NCBI GenBank assembly: GCA_039028975.1
Contig: JBCCHB010000031.1
Span: 1-64,000 of the forward strand
Origin: JAHBNG01 sp039028975
GTDB lineage: Bacteria; Chloroflexota; Anaerolineae; Caldilineales; Caldilineaceae
Direction of reading: 5' to 3'
Length of the DNA stretch: 64,000 nt
The notes beneath the pieces are model-generated. The model made no database searches, had not been told where the DNA came from, and saw nothing but the letters and a program-made list of their open reading frames with translations. This document shows positions 36,116 to 45,200 of this stretch, one piece after another (position 1 is the stretch's first letter; each line of letters begins with the position of its first letter). The position numbers and the translations under genes were made by a program.

Positions 36116-37330
36116 ATGCTTTATCCAAGAACAGAAAAACAAGAGCATTTTGTAGCCTTGAGTCAAAGACTGGCGGAAACTTTTGCCCGACGGGCCGACG
36201 AACATGATCGCACAGGTGAGTTTCCTGTGGAGAACTATGATGAGGCAAAAGCAGCTGGTCTGCCATCATTAATCATTGCAGAGGAGTTTGATGGATGGGG
36301 AGCCTCATTGTTAGACACGGTCATGGTCATTGAAACACTGGCCACGGGTGATGGCAGTACTGCGCTCTGCCTCACCATGCATCTTCAGACCATGGGCGGA
36401 GCCACAGAGAATCGAAGCTGGGAGCCTGCCCTCTTTGAGCGTATTTGTCGGGAAGCAGTAACCAAAGGGGCACTGGTCAATTCTATTGCCACAGAACCAG
36501 AATTGGGTAGTCCTAGCCGGGGCGGGCTGCCCAAAAGTACGGCTCATCCCCTTACAAATGGGGCAGCAAATGGCAGCAGAGAGCCAGACGCTTGGCTCCT
36601 CAACGGGATCAAGACCTGGGCAACCATGTTTCCTGCATTGGATTATATGACCACCCCCGCCACGCTGCAGGATGGAACGAACAGGGTCGGGCGCTTTATG
36701 GTGCCGATTGCCGTGCCACACGGAGGTCGTATCGAAATTTTGAACGAATTTGATGCAATGGGTATGCGTTGCTCGGCCAGCCACGACATTGTTCTCAAAG
36801 ATGTGCAGGTGCCCGCAACCAATATTATTAGCATTAGCGATAGCGCTGCACCAACAAAAAAGGGGAAGGTCAACGCTTGGTTTATGTTGGGCTTGAGCGC
36901 AGTCTATTTAGGAGTAGCTTTGGCTGCCCACAAAGCGGCGATTGGCTATGCGAATGAACGTATCCCTACAGCATTGGGCAAACCGATTGCTACCGTTGAA
37001 GGAATTCAGCGCCGCTTAGGTAAGGCAGAATTGCTTCTTCGCCAGGCCCGAGTCTTACTCTATCAGGCAGCTGAGCTTTGGTCTAACCATCCTGACCGTC
37101 GCCACGAACTAGGTGCCACGGTGATAACAGCCAAATATACGGTTACCAATAACGCGATTGCCGCTGTTGAAGAGTGTATGCGGGTTGCCGGTGGGGCAAG
37201 CATGATGAAGAGCCTGCCCCTGGAACGGTATTATCGAGATGTGCGGGCGGGACTCAACCATCCGATGAATGACGACCTGGCATTGGTTACGTTGGGGAAG
37301 CTGGCAATTGACAGAGATGGGGACACATAA
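36116..37330 (+). CDS. acyl-CoA dehydrogenase family protein
   Basis: A 404-residue FAD enzyme that oxidises an acyl-CoA or related substrate to the enoyl form. N-terminal helical domain with FPVENYDEAKAAGLPSLIIAEEFDGWGAS and GDGSTALCLTMHL; middle beta domain with WLLNGIKTWATMFPALDY; C-terminal helical domain with LGLSAVYLGVALAAHKAAIGYANER and GGASMMKSLPLERYYRDVRAGLNHP. The substrate is unknown. GAGAG precedes the ATG at 36116. It is a single gene. Confidence 0.9.
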   Translation: MLYPRTEKQEHFVALSQRLAETFARRADEHDRTGEFPVENYDEAKAAGLPSLIIAEEFDGWGASLLDTVMVIETLATGDGSTALCLTMHLQTMGGATENRSWEPALFERICREAVTKGALVNSIATEPELGSPSRGGLPKSTAHPLTNGAANGSREPDAWLLNGIKTWATMFPALDYMTTPATLQDGTNRVGRFMVPIAVPHGGRIEILNEFDAMGMRCSASHDIVLKDVQVPATNIISISDSAAPTKKGKVNAWFMLGLSAVYLGVALAAHKAAIGYANERIPTALGKPIATVEGIQRRLGKAELLLRQARVLLYQAAELWSNHPDRRHELGATVITAKYTVTNNAIAAVEECMRVAGGASMMKSLPLERYYRDVRAGLNHPMNDDLALVTLGKLAIDRDGDT

Positions 37331-37428
37331 CGGGGACAAATAAGAGAACGGATAGGCCGAAATTGCTTAGAAAAATAAGACAATCGCCCCATTTAGATTG
37401 ACCGCATTTCATATACAATGGTGGCGCT

Positions 37429-38265
37429 ATGAAACCACCAATCACCAAAGGTCGCTCAAGCGAGCTTCCGGCCCATCATCAACTTATTCCCAATGAACCA
37501 TCCAACCCGCAGAGGGATCCGCTTGTGCAACTGCAGAATGGGGATCTTCAACTTGGTCAAGCGCCCTCCCAAATCAACGAGCCGAACGCGCCGGCTAGAA
37601 GCTCTGTCCTCTCAAATTTGATCTACTTTTTTGCTGGTGGGCTTTTGGCAGCCGTGGCAGCCTTTGCCACCGGTTCGCCCCAGGCACCAGCCATTGAGAT
37701 TCACCCACCACCCACTTCCGCACCGACAATAACACCTATCCCCACGTCAACGGCTGCGCCGATAAAAGTCTATGTAACTGGTGCCGTACAGCTCCCAGGA
37801 TTATATGAAACTGCTCTCAATGGTCGCGTAGGGGATGTTATCCAACTGGCTGGTGGATTGTTACCTGATGCCGATCCGGCGCTCATCAATCAGGCAGGGT
37901 TACTATACGATGGTGCTCAGATTCATGTGCCGCTTCCTGCGCCCACCAGTGACGGTTCAGAGCCAACAATACCTCAATCTCGCACCCAGCTTAACCAGCC
38001 GCCAGCCGGTGTATCAGGGGCGCAAACAGATAACGGTAACAGCTTGCTCTTAAATAGTGGTAATGTTGGTTCATCCAGTAGCGGATTGGTCAACATAAAC
38101 AACGCCTCCTCCGCTGAACTGGAAACCCTACCCAGCGTGGGTGCAGCCCGGGCCGCCGAGATCATCGCAGGCCGCCCCTATAGTACCGTAGACGACTTGC
38201 AAAAGGTCAGCGGTATTGGGGACAAGACGATGGAGAAACTTCGTCCGTTGGTTACGGTAGAGTGA
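37429..38265 (+). CDS. comEA: ComEA-type DNA-binding competence protein
   Basis: A 278-residue membrane-anchored protein. The membrane segment (LSNLIYFFAGGLLAAVAAFAT, about 62-84) follows a cytoplasmic tail. A Pro/Thr linker leads to an SLBB domain (IKVYVTGAVQLPGLYETA..GRVGDVIQLAGGLLPDAD) and a C-terminal helix-hairpin-helix pair (LVNINNASSAELETLPSVGAARAAEIIAGRPYSTVDDLQKVSGIGDKTMEKLRPLV). This layout is that of ComEA, the receptor that captures incoming DNA during transformation. GGTGG precedes the ATG. No comEC is adjacent. Confidence 0.92.
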   Translation: MKPPITKGRSSELPAHHQLIPNEPSNPQRDPLVQLQNGDLQLGQAPSQINEPNAPARSSVLSNLIYFFAGGLLAAVAAFATGSPQAPAIEIHPPPTSAPTITPIPTSTAAPIKVYVTGAVQLPGLYETALNGRVGDVIQLAGGLLPDADPALINQAGLLYDGAQIHVPLPAPTSDGSEPTIPQSRTQLNQPPAGVSGAQTDNGNSLLLNSGNVGSSSSGLVNINNASSAELETLPSVGAARAAEIIAGRPYSTVDDLQKVSGIGDKTMEKLRPLVTVE

Positions 38266-38320
38266 TGAGGATGATAGGGTTGACAGGATGATTGAGACAG
38301 ACGTGCTATTGTCATCTTCA

Positions 38321-40105
38321 TCATTCTTCTTCATAGATGACCCGATAGATAACGCCCGTTGCATAGTCTCCCACAATCAGATTGCCTTCGCCATCAACAG
38401 TCATCGGTAGAGGCCGATCCAGGCCAGTGATAAAGTCACTGGCTTCGCCGCGATAGGTAAGGCCCGTATCACTCTCAACGGGGATTAGCTCAATACGCTG
38501 CACTTTGTGGCCAACAATTGCCTCATCGAAAACTTGGCCAAAGAGACTTACGTAGAGGGTCTGATGTGCTTCCGGCCATTCAGGATTGGTGACGAATGCC
38601 AATCCACTAGAGCTGGCATGAGCAGTGACGTTATAGAGGGAGCCGCTGTAAGGCAGGCCGTTGATCTTGCGACTCGGTTCGTCAAAATTCGTCCCAAAGT
38701 ACTCGGGAAAGCCATAATGATGCTGCCAACGGATGTGGTTGACCTCGTCGGGTGCATCATTGAAATCCGGTCCATTTTCACTGGCGAATAGCTGCCAATT
38801 TTCCGAACCACCTACATCTCCCCAGGCCAGCATGTATGGGTTGCGGTTCCCACGGCTAACTACTTCTAGGTCGTCTCGTCCTTGACCTTCTCGGGGAAAT
38901 CGTAAGACTGTGGAGTTTAGCTCCCCGCCATCCTCAAGATCGCCCGTTGATCCCAAACCAAAATAGACCCAATGATGGGCAGGTTCACCTGTAAAGGGAT
39001 CGGGATCTGGGTGCCAAGAGAGGCCGTTGTTCTGATGTCTTCCCCAAGGTAATCCATCGATTCGTAGATCAACTCTATCGGCTACACCATCTTCATCGGT
39101 ATCAAATGTTTTGTAAAGCTGCCCTCGCCCCCCTAACCATATCCCACTATCCAGAGGATCATAAAGTAACCCGACAACTTCTGTAAGCCCGGTCGCGTAG
39201 AGGTGGCGCCTGTCGAGTGCATTCTTTAGACTCGTATCACTACTCGCATCACTGCTTGCATCACTGCTTGCATCGGTCAAGTACCAGACACGTCCATTTT
39301 GCAAGGCAACCAACAGATCACCATTCTCCAGGAATTGAAGTTGTGTCATTGTCTGTAACTCTGTGGCAATTGGTTCGATCCGAAAACCGGCAGGAACAGT
39401 TAGCGCGCTTGCTAGCTCATAGGCATCTTCCCCAACACGTATGATCTCTGTCCATTGGGTGGCAAATTGGACTGTATCGATCGATAGTGTTCCTTCCATA
39501 TCTGCCCATTCAAAGACAAGCTCTAGCCCAGATAGCGTGTTGTACTCTAGCGGCGTATTCTGCTCGTCCTTGATCTCAGCCAAGGGCAAGTAGATATCCT
39601 GCCAAGTCTCCACCTTTCGCGAGAAGGGCGCGCTGATCACAATCCGTCGGTCTGTCTCGTCAGTCAGATAGAAGTGGGGCACGAGGTTACCTTGAATACG
39701 AAGGCGTAGATGCAAGGTTTCTGTACCGGTCAACAGCGCATTCACAGAATCATGCCAGCTCAACCGCCAACGAACAAAGTCAGAGGCGGCTAAAGATAGA
39801 GAGAGCGTAGGGGAATCGGGTAATCCCTGGCAAGTATAGGTTGCAGATTCGGTGCCGTCACATCCAGAGCGCATGGTGGGTTCAGCAAGTAGATTGATGT
39901 CACGTAAAGTGGTAATGGCTGAGCGGCCCTGTTCGTCAGGGATTTGGTCTTGGGCCTCGATTACGGAGGTGGCGTCCGGAGTTGTCGGGGACGGAATCGG
40001 CGTGGGCTGTTGTCGATTGCGGCCACATCCACTGATGACGAATATGAAGAGCAGAATGATACAAAGGTGGAAAAGTGCCTGCGTTTGGAGAGGGTTACGA
40101 TGCAA
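38321..40105 (-). CDS. PQQ-dependent sugar dehydrogenase-like lipoprotein
   Basis: A 594-residue exported lipoprotein. The leader FHLCIILLFIFVISGCGR has a lipobox ending at Cys27. Residues 70-220 form a beta-rich region like a carbohydrate-binding jelly roll. From about 230 comes a six-bladed propeller of the glucose/sorbosone dehydrogenase type: LTVPAGFRIEPIATELQTMTQLQFLENGDLLVALQNGRVWYL, RHQNNGLSWHPDPDPFTGEP, RGNRNPYMLAWG, DFNDAPDEVNHIRWQHHYGFPEYFG, MTVDGEGNLIVGDYATGVIYRV. The substrate is unknown. The convergent comEA stop is 55 bp away. Confidence 0.85.
   Translation of the reverse strand: MHRNPLQTQALFHLCIILLFIFVISGCGRNRQQPTPIPSPTTPDATSVIEAQDQIPDEQGRSAITTLRDINLLAEPTMRSGCDGTESATYTCQGLPDSPTLSLSLAASDFVRWRLSWHDSVNALLTGTETLHLRLRIQGNLVPHFYLTDETDRRIVISAPFSRKVETWQDIYLPLAEIKDEQNTPLEYNTLSGLELVFEWADMEGTLSIDTVQFATQWTEIIRVGEDAYELASALTVPAGFRIEPIATELQTMTQLQFLENGDLLVALQNGRVWYLTDASSDASSDASSDTSLKNALDRRHLYATGLTEVVGLLYDPLDSGIWLGGRGQLYKTFDTDEDGVADRVDLRIDGLPWGRHQNNGLSWHPDPDPFTGEPAHHWVYFGLGSTGDLEDGGELNSTVLRFPREGQGRDDLEVVSRGNRNPYMLAWGDVGGSENWQLFASENGPDFNDAPDEVNHIRWQHHYGFPEYFGTNFDEPSRKINGLPYSGSLYNVTAHASSSGLAFVTNPEWPEAHQTLYVSLFGQVFDEAIVGHKVQRIELIPVESDTGLTYRGEASDFITGLDRPLPMTVDGEGNLIVGDYATGVIYRVIYEEE
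39234..39275. repeat. 12-bp in-frame tandem repeat
   Basis: About 3.5 copies of GCATCACTGCTT (first and last degenerate) encode the run DASSDASSDASSDTS in a propeller loop of the PQQ-like lipoprotein. Copy number could vary by slippage without changing the frame. Confidence 0.7.
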
Positions 40106-40816
40106 TGGGTCTCCTTTTAATGGGTTTATGGTTGATATAAACGGTATACGGTCTCTATACGCTGCTTATCCGGTGCCGATTCGTCTCACTTTCGTCTGAA
40201 AATGGTCACGATTGGCCCAAAACGTCGCACTACCCTACGTTTGGTTTCATTTTGCAATAGACCGACTTTCATCCTAAAAACGTCCAACCGGACTCATCAT
40301 TATCTGGTAAAGTTCAAATTACGGTGTTATGAGCATGAGATTGCCAGCACATATTTACCATACCCACATTACCTTAACGACTCATCGTTGAGAAAATGGG
40401 CTTGGCCATCGTTTAGGCCAAGTGACAGCTTTGTTTAGCGCAACACATGATAACTTCGTTCACCAACGAGCATTGCAAAAGTGTTTGGCTTTGCGACCTA
40501 GTCACGGTTGTACAGCAGAGCGGAGCAACTCTGAATCTCCAAACTGTCACTACTTTGGAAAGATGATAGCTATAGCCACAAAAGAGCACAAGTAGTCAGA
40601 TCCAAATTGGCTGGCTTTTTGCCATTTGTACTTCTTACTAAATCTTCGTGTAAATTTGGTCCCATATAGATTGGGAATCGCTAAATAGATAGAATAAGTG
40701 CTTAGATAAGGCATATACCTATTTTCTGCGCAAGGATTTACGCTAGATCGTACTTAGGCAAAAAGCGAAGTGAGAATCCCAAAGCCGATTCCCTTGATCC
40801 CCTATGCAAGTGTTCA
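40106..40816. other. long intergenic region without recognisable gene
   Basis: I find no frame resembling a protein. A short hairpin CTTGGCC-atcgttta-GGCCAAG sits at 40401-40422. No RNA family is recognised. A structured RNA cannot be excluded by eye. Confidence 0.4.
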
Positions 40817-40947
40817 TATAGTTCGCCAGATATAAGGTTTGTCCTCTACCGACGGGGCTTATTCTCATGAAGATGAGAATGCCCCCCGTTCAGATGCTTC
40901 AGGATTATCGGCCGGAAGTGGGGACAAAGTTAACCTAGCGAACTATA
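40817..40947. repeat. family 2 inverted-repeat element
   Basis: TATAGTTCGC (40817-40826) is the exact reverse complement of GCGAACTATA (40938-40947). Inner ends GCCAGATATAAGGTTTGTCC and GGGGACAAAGTTAACCTAGC follow the family pattern. A central perfect hairpin ATTCTCAT-gaag-ATGAGAAT (40861-40880) is present. Confidence 0.72.
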
Positions 40948-41074
40948 AAGAAGATGCGCTCCCAAAAGGCACCCAAGCCGGTTAGATTTCGCCGTCCTCC
41001 GGCTTGTATGAAGCCGCCAACATGATGAAGAGCAAAACGAAGTGAAGGTCTATTGGGCATGGGAAATAGACGTT

Positions 41075-41150
41075 TATACTCGGTTATATTGAATCAGGAA
41101 AGATAAAAAGGCATTAGACAAATTCCTGTTTTTAAAATGAGCGCAGTATA
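41075..41150. repeat. family 1 inverted-repeat element
   Basis: It starts TATACTCGGTTATATTGAAT and ends TGTTTTTAAAATGAGCGCAGTATA (shown as two pieces: TGTTTTTAAAAT, GAGCGCAGTATA); the inner arms CAGGAA / TTCCTG pair. The left end has drifted more than the right. It lies 50 bp upstream of the FHA regulator gene. Confidence 0.6.
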
Positions 41151-41199
41151 ACAAGCAACTATAGCAGTCTCAAAAAAGTACGGAGGCCTAATTTATTAT

Positions 41200-41952
41200 A
41201 TGATGACTAGTCAACCAACCTTGGATCAGCCCGATCTATCGAGACTACCCCACTTTATGATGTCGTCCAAAGAGACCCCTTCAGCGCAACCACCTGTCGA
41301 TAGTGGAGGGTGGGACAATGCAATGATTGTAATGTACAATGTAGAACAAGAGCGAAAATGTTGGTCACTCAATCGTACACGTCCAGTAACTATCGGTCGC
41401 AGTGAACATTGCGACATTGTGTTGGATGATCGTCAAGCTAGCCGATATCATGCCCGGATTACCTGGCAAGATGAGTATTACTGTGTAGAAGATCTTGGTA
41501 GTAAGAATGGCACGCACGTCAATGGAGAGCAATACCACCAGTCTGTTGCCTTAAATGACGGGGATGAATTGCAAATTGGGCTAAAGAGCCGACTCATGTT
41601 TGTCGATGATGGAGCAACGGCACCTCTTACGGTCGCGCCCAATCAGTCTGGTTTGTCAATCGACCACGACGCGCGAAGTATCTGGGTCAACCAAACCCTA
41701 CTGGATCCGCCACTCAGCCTTCCCCAATATCAGTTAATTATCAAGCTTTGGGAAAGTGAAGGCAAAATCGTCTCTCGTGACGAAATTGTCGACGCGGTTT
41801 GGCCGGACGAGAGCTTTGATGGTATCAGCGAACAAGCCATCGATGCACTTATCCGCCGATTGCGCGAACGGATAGCCGAAGTTGATTCAGAGAACCAATA
41901 CATTGTAACCGTACGTGGACATGGATTTCGTTTGGATCACCGTGCCCTCTAG
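41200..41952 (+). CDS. FHA-domain winged-helix transcriptional regulator
   Basis: A 250-residue cytoplasmic protein. The FHA phosphothreonine-binding domain spans about 45-130: RPVTIGRSEHCDIVLDD, ASRYHARITW, VEDLGSKNGTHVNGEQ. An OmpR/PhoB-type winged helix spans about 150-248: LPQYQLIIKLWESEGKIVSRDEIVDAVWPDE, AIDALIRRLRERIAE, YIVTVRGHGFRLD. It probably couples Ser/Thr kinase signalling to transcription. No kinase is adjacent. It is followed by a strong terminator, so it is monocistronic. Two adjacent ATGs begin the frame. Confidence 0.9.
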   Translation: MMTSQPTLDQPDLSRLPHFMMSSKETPSAQPPVDSGGWDNAMIVMYNVEQERKCWSLNRTRPVTIGRSEHCDIVLDDRQASRYHARITWQDEYYCVEDLGSKNGTHVNGEQYHQSVALNDGDELQIGLKSRLMFVDDGATAPLTVAPNQSGLSIDHDARSIWVNQTLLDPPLSLPQYQLIIKLWESEGKIVSRDEIVDAVWPDESFDGISEQAIDALIRRLRERIAEVDSENQYIVTVRGHGFRLDHRAL

Positions 41953-42027
41953 GTCTATAGAAGTACAGCATCATGTGATCGCTCACCCTTCACTATAGCT
42001 CACACCGATAAGCGATAACGCAACTCT

Positions 42028-42065
42028 AAAGTCCGACATCATGACAGATGTCGGACTTTTTTTGT
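42028..42065 (+). terminator. rho-independent terminator after the FHA regulator
   Basis: AAAGTCCGACATC (42028-42040) and GATGTCGGACTTT (42047-42059) form a perfect 13-bp stem with a 6-base loop, followed by a T-run. Confidence 0.88.
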
Positions 42066-42343
42066 TCATTACATTGAGTCGCGAGGACACAGAGATTCAC
42101 CGATTTCTCACAGAGTTTCACTGAGATATTTCATCTCTGTTGAGTCTTTCTCCGTGTCGCTCTGTGCCTCCTCCGAGGGGCTCTGTGTAACGCTCACATA
42201 GATGGCCAAGTAAAAACTCTTGTCCTGGTTAAGACCGGGGTTGATTCTATAGATATGGCATAAGAGAGCGCCTACTGCGTACACTTATTTTTACGGAGTG
42301 GCCTTAATGGGTTTGGATAGACTTTGTTCAGGTAAAACGCTTG
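42066..42343. other. intergenic region with ACACAGAG/CTCTGTGT repeat-like sequence
   Basis: 42080-42190 carries interleaved pieces of the type ACACAGAGATTCACCG, TTTCACTGAGAT, CTCCGTGTCGCTCTGTG. They pair with one another and resemble a scattered intergenic repeat seen in several phyla. At 42198-42224 ATAGATGGCC..TCTTGTCC looks like a lone left end of family 2 without a matching right end. Confidence 0.4.
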
Positions 42344-43033
42344 ATGTTTACCGAATTTGATGTTATCCTATCGCCATATATGAATACTACACTTTTCACC
42401 AACAATTCTAATATATTACTAGCACTTGGCATTGCGGCTCTAGCCATTGGATTGGTTCTGGCAATAGGTTGGGGTGTTTCCCGTTTGACGCTAGAAAATG
42501 AGTCAAATCGATGGAGGCAGTTGGCTGCGGCGGCCCAGCTACTTGTTCTGGTGGGTGGAATAGTCAGTCTAATCGTCTTCACAGGGATCAACACTGCCAT
42601 AGCCATGGTGGCTGTCGCCGTCGTTATTCTTTCTGGAATCGTATTTTATAAACCAGAAGTAGTGACCAAGCGCTTGCCCCTGTTTCAAAGCTTATGGGAG
42701 GGGATACCTCATCCTTATCAATCTCGGATCAATCAAAAAAATGACATGGCAATGGTAGATGAAGAGATACTCGATACTGGGGAAACAACGGCTCAGCGGC
42801 AAGAGGATAAAGACATAGCTGCTAGCGCGGAAACTAGAGTCCCCAATAAGGCCCGGCGGGAACAAGCCCTCTCCACTTCGAATGAGACGGTGACGCGGAC
42901 AGCATCCTCACCATCAGCAGTTCGTCAATATACCTCATTCCCTGCCTACAGCAACACCTGGAGAAATCGATCACCTGCTGCTTTAACCAAGCGCCCCCGC
43001 CTAGGTGAGCGGAGCATCCAGGATTTACGATGA
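42344..43033 (+). CDS. small membrane protein of unknown function
   Basis: About 229 residues. Three hydrophobic segments lie in the first 105 residues: LLALGIAALAIGLVLAIGWG, AAAQLLVLVGGIVSLIVFTG and AIAMVAVAVVILSGIVFY. A polar, Ser/Arg-rich cytoplasmic-looking tail follows with no recognised domain. I do not recognise the family. It is convergent with lacI (13 bp between stops), so it is not part of that operon. A TTG lies one codon upstream of the chosen ATG. Confidence 0.6.
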   Translation: MFTEFDVILSPYMNTTLFTNNSNILLALGIAALAIGLVLAIGWGVSRLTLENESNRWRQLAAAAQLLVLVGGIVSLIVFTGINTAIAMVAVAVVILSGIVFYKPEVVTKRLPLFQSLWEGIPHPYQSRINQKNDMAMVDEEILDTGETTAQRQEDKDIAASAETRVPNKARREQALSTSNETVTRTASSPSAVRQYTSFPAYSNTWRNRSPAALTKRPRLGERSIQDLR

Positions 43034-43046
43034 GCCACATTTCTTG

Positions 43047-44051
43047 CTAACGCCGTTGACAAGAGTCACGGATAACCAATTCCGTCGGAAGAACGATCTC
43101 TTGGTATCCATCTGTAGCAGGGTGTTGAATCCGTTTGATGAGTAGTTCAGTGGCCTGATATCCTAGCTCATAAGCAGGCTGAATTGAGGCTGTTAGAAAG
43201 GGGGCGACGGACCAAGCCGGTAGATCATCGAAGCTAGCAATTGAGAGATCCTTTGGCACATGTAATCTATTTTCTTCAAGTGCTTTAAGCGCCCCAATGG
43301 CAATAAAATTGTTGGCGGCAAAGAAGGCCGTAGGGCGTTGGTCAATGTTTGCCGCCAACAATTGATGGGCCATAGCATAGCCGCTTTCAACTGTAAATTC
43401 TCCATAGATGATTCGTTCGTCGTGTTCCGTAAGCTGCCATTCCCGCAATGCTCTTCGATAACCGCTTATGCGTTCAGTGGCCGATGTAACTTGTATAGGG
43501 CCTGTTAGAGCGGCAATGTCGCGATGCCCTAATTCAAGAAGATGTTTAACCGCCTCATAGGCCCCTTGCTCAGACGCTGCACGGACAGCATCGACTGCAA
43601 CCCCCTCTATAACTCGATCAAGAACAACAACAGGGATTTTCTGAGCTTGGATCGTTTTAAGAAGATCGGGTGAGCGATTTGTTGGTACATAGAGAAATCC
43701 GTCTACCCGTTTACGCAGCAGGACCGTTACATATTGTTCCTGCTTGGTATCCTGTTCATCCGTATTGCAGAGAATGAGATTAAAACCATGATTGCTGGAC
43801 GCATCTTCTGCTCCTCGAGCGACAGTAGTCCAAAACGGATTGGTGATGTCGGTCAAAATCAGCGCCAACGTATCTGTACGATTGAAGCGGAGGCTGCGCG
43901 CCAACATATTTGGCACATACTCCAGCTCGGCAGCTGCGGCTTCCACGCGCTCACGGGTTGCTTTACTAACATACCCAGAATTATTGACAACCCGCGAAAC
44001 GGTGATAGGGGCAACGCCTGCCCGCTCTGCAACTTCTTTGATAGTAGCCAT
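43047..44051 (-). CDS. LacI-family transcriptional repressor
   Basis: A 334-residue repressor. The N-terminal HTH/hinge MATIKEVAERAGVAPITVSRVVNNSGYVSKATRERVEAAAAELEYVPN starts exactly at the ATG 44051. The sugar-binding core follows (TLALILTDITNPFW, GFNLILCNTDE, RVDGFLYVPTN, HRDIAALTGP, PTAFFAANNFIAIGAL, SIASFDDLPAW). It is divergent from the phyH-ABC cluster. A palindrome (44053-44066) lies two bases before its start codon and overlaps the predicted -10 box, implying self-repression and a leaderless mRNA. The effector is unknown, probably the transported sugar or a derivative. Confidence 0.93.
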   Translation of the reverse strand: MATIKEVAERAGVAPITVSRVVNNSGYVSKATRERVEAAAAELEYVPNMLARSLRFNRTDTLALILTDITNPFWTTVARGAEDASSNHGFNLILCNTDEQDTKQEQYVTVLLRKRVDGFLYVPTNRSPDLLKTIQAQKIPVVVLDRVIEGVAVDAVRAASEQGAYEAVKHLLELGHRDIAALTGPIQVTSATERISGYRRALREWQLTEHDERIIYGEFTVESGYAMAHQLLAANIDQRPTAFFAANNFIAIGALKALEENRLHVPKDLSIASFDDLPAWSVAPFLTASIQPAYELGYQATELLIKRIQHPATDGYQEIVLPTELVIRDSCQRR

Positions 44052-44052
44052 A

Positions 44053-44066
44053 TGGTAAGCGTACCA
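44053..44066. promoter_or_regulatory. predicted LacI-type operator O1
   Basis: TGGTAAGCGTACCA, a near-perfect palindrome with a central CG as in LacI-family sites. It is the reverse complement of O2 (44108-44121) and abuts the lacI start codon. Confidence 0.75.
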
Positions 44067-44086
44067 CATGCGCGCCAGAACTTCAA
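44058..44086 (-). promoter_or_regulatory. predicted lacI promoter
   Basis: Read leftward: -35 TTGAAG (44086-44081), a 17-bp spacer, then -10 TACGCT (44063-44058) inside operator O1. Transcription would begin near 44051, the A of the ATG, i.e. a leaderless message. Confidence 0.5.
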
Positions 44087-44087
44087 T

Positions 44088-44116
44088 TTGCACAGGGTAA
44101 TATTATATGGTACGCT
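44088..44116 (+). promoter_or_regulatory. predicted phyH-ABC operon promoter
   Basis: -35 TTGCAC (44088-44093), a 17-bp spacer, then -10 TACGCT (44111-44116) inside operator O2. A 5' leader of about 45 nt precedes the phyH ATG. Confidence 0.5.
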
Positions 44117-44121
44117 TACCA
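44108..44121. promoter_or_regulatory. predicted LacI-type operator O2
   Basis: TGGTACGCTTACCA, the inverted copy of O1, 55 bp away from start to start (about five helical turns). That spacing would allow one tetramer to bridge both sites. Confidence 0.75.
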
Positions 44122-44168
44122 TATTCCCGCAGATTACATCGCTAAACATCTGATGTAGAAGGATTCTC

Positions 44169-45059
44169 ATGCTTCAAAAAGAAAAGTCGATATCCAAAAT
44201 TCGCGTCAGCGATATTGAAGTCTTTGCTGATGACCTTGATCTTGAAAAAGCCGGCGCAACCTATGCAGAACATGGCTGCCTAGTTGTGCGCGGTTTAATG
44301 AAGCCTTATGTGGTTCTCATGTATCGGGACATTATGCAGACTGTTGATACAGCCATTGGTCAGTTGGACGAAGCAGTTGAACGCCCGGAAGGGTGGACAA
44401 CACCCAACGGATGCCTCTTTATCCCGGCTCCCGAGAATTATGACAGAGATAAGCAGATCATGACTGTTGGCATTAGCCATTACACGAGTGCCTGTTTTTT
44501 ACAAGCAGCCATGGACCCGACAGCTTTAGATATTGTTGAAGCGATTTTGGGTCCCAACATTGAGACCTTTGGCAATGGGCAGAGCTTAGTCAAAGAGCCC
44601 GTAGGTGGTCATCCTAAGCATCTGCATCAGGATGCGGCGTACTTTGAGCATAAGTACGAAGGGCCAGTGGCCATCCTTAATTATGTAGTCGATACAACGC
44701 TGGAGAATGGGGCGCTTCACGTTATCCCAGGCACCCACAAAGCTGGTACAATCAAACATGTGGATACGTTCTCGCACTTAGGATTAGATGAAGATGAGTG
44801 GCCATGGGAAGCCTCAATTCCTGTCGAAGGAAAGGCTGGTGACTCTATTTTCTTCCATGTACAAACAGTTCACGGCTCAAAGCCAAACTACTCGGACCAG
44901 CCACGGCCCGTTTTTATCAATCGATACCGACGACCTGATGATTTTGTAACCATTGGTGCCACCACCACAGAAAATCGTGCGGAAGCTGAGAAGCGAGCGG
45001 CAGAAGCAAAAAAAACCAATGAGCAGAGGGGCTTGATGGTGCGTGGATTCCGTGCCTAA
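44169..45059 (+). CDS. PhyH-family Fe(II)/2-oxoglutarate dioxygenase
   Basis: A 296-residue protein of the phytanoyl-CoA dioxygenase family. The iron ligands are visible: HLHQDAAYFE (H-x-D) and the distal His in FFHVQTVHGSKPNYSDQPRPVFINRYRR, with the downstream Arg for 2-oxoglutarate. ENGALHVIPGTHKAG is a family hallmark. It probably hydroxylates or demethylates a small molecule. As first gene downstream of the LacI-controlled promoter and before the sugar ABC genes, it may act on the imported compound. GAAGGA precedes the ATG. Confidence 0.9.
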   Translation: MLQKEKSISKIRVSDIEVFADDLDLEKAGATYAEHGCLVVRGLMKPYVVLMYRDIMQTVDTAIGQLDEAVERPEGWTTPNGCLFIPAPENYDRDKQIMTVGISHYTSACFLQAAMDPTALDIVEAILGPNIETFGNGQSLVKEPVGGHPKHLHQDAAYFEHKYEGPVAILNYVVDTTLENGALHVIPGTHKAGTIKHVDTFSHLGLDEDEWPWEASIPVEGKAGDSIFFHVQTVHGSKPNYSDQPRPVFINRYRRPDDFVTIGATTTENRAEAEKRAAEAKKTNEQRGLMVRGFRA

Positions 45060-45200
45060 GTACAGGTTTTTTGTGAATAGTTCTTGTACCCACAGGAACG
45101 TCTGTGTTAACATGCTTATAAATTTTTCTTCCCCCCTAATTTGATTTTGCGCCGTTTGATGGTGGCACTCTTTTCATGAAGTACAGTCTTTGCCATATCA

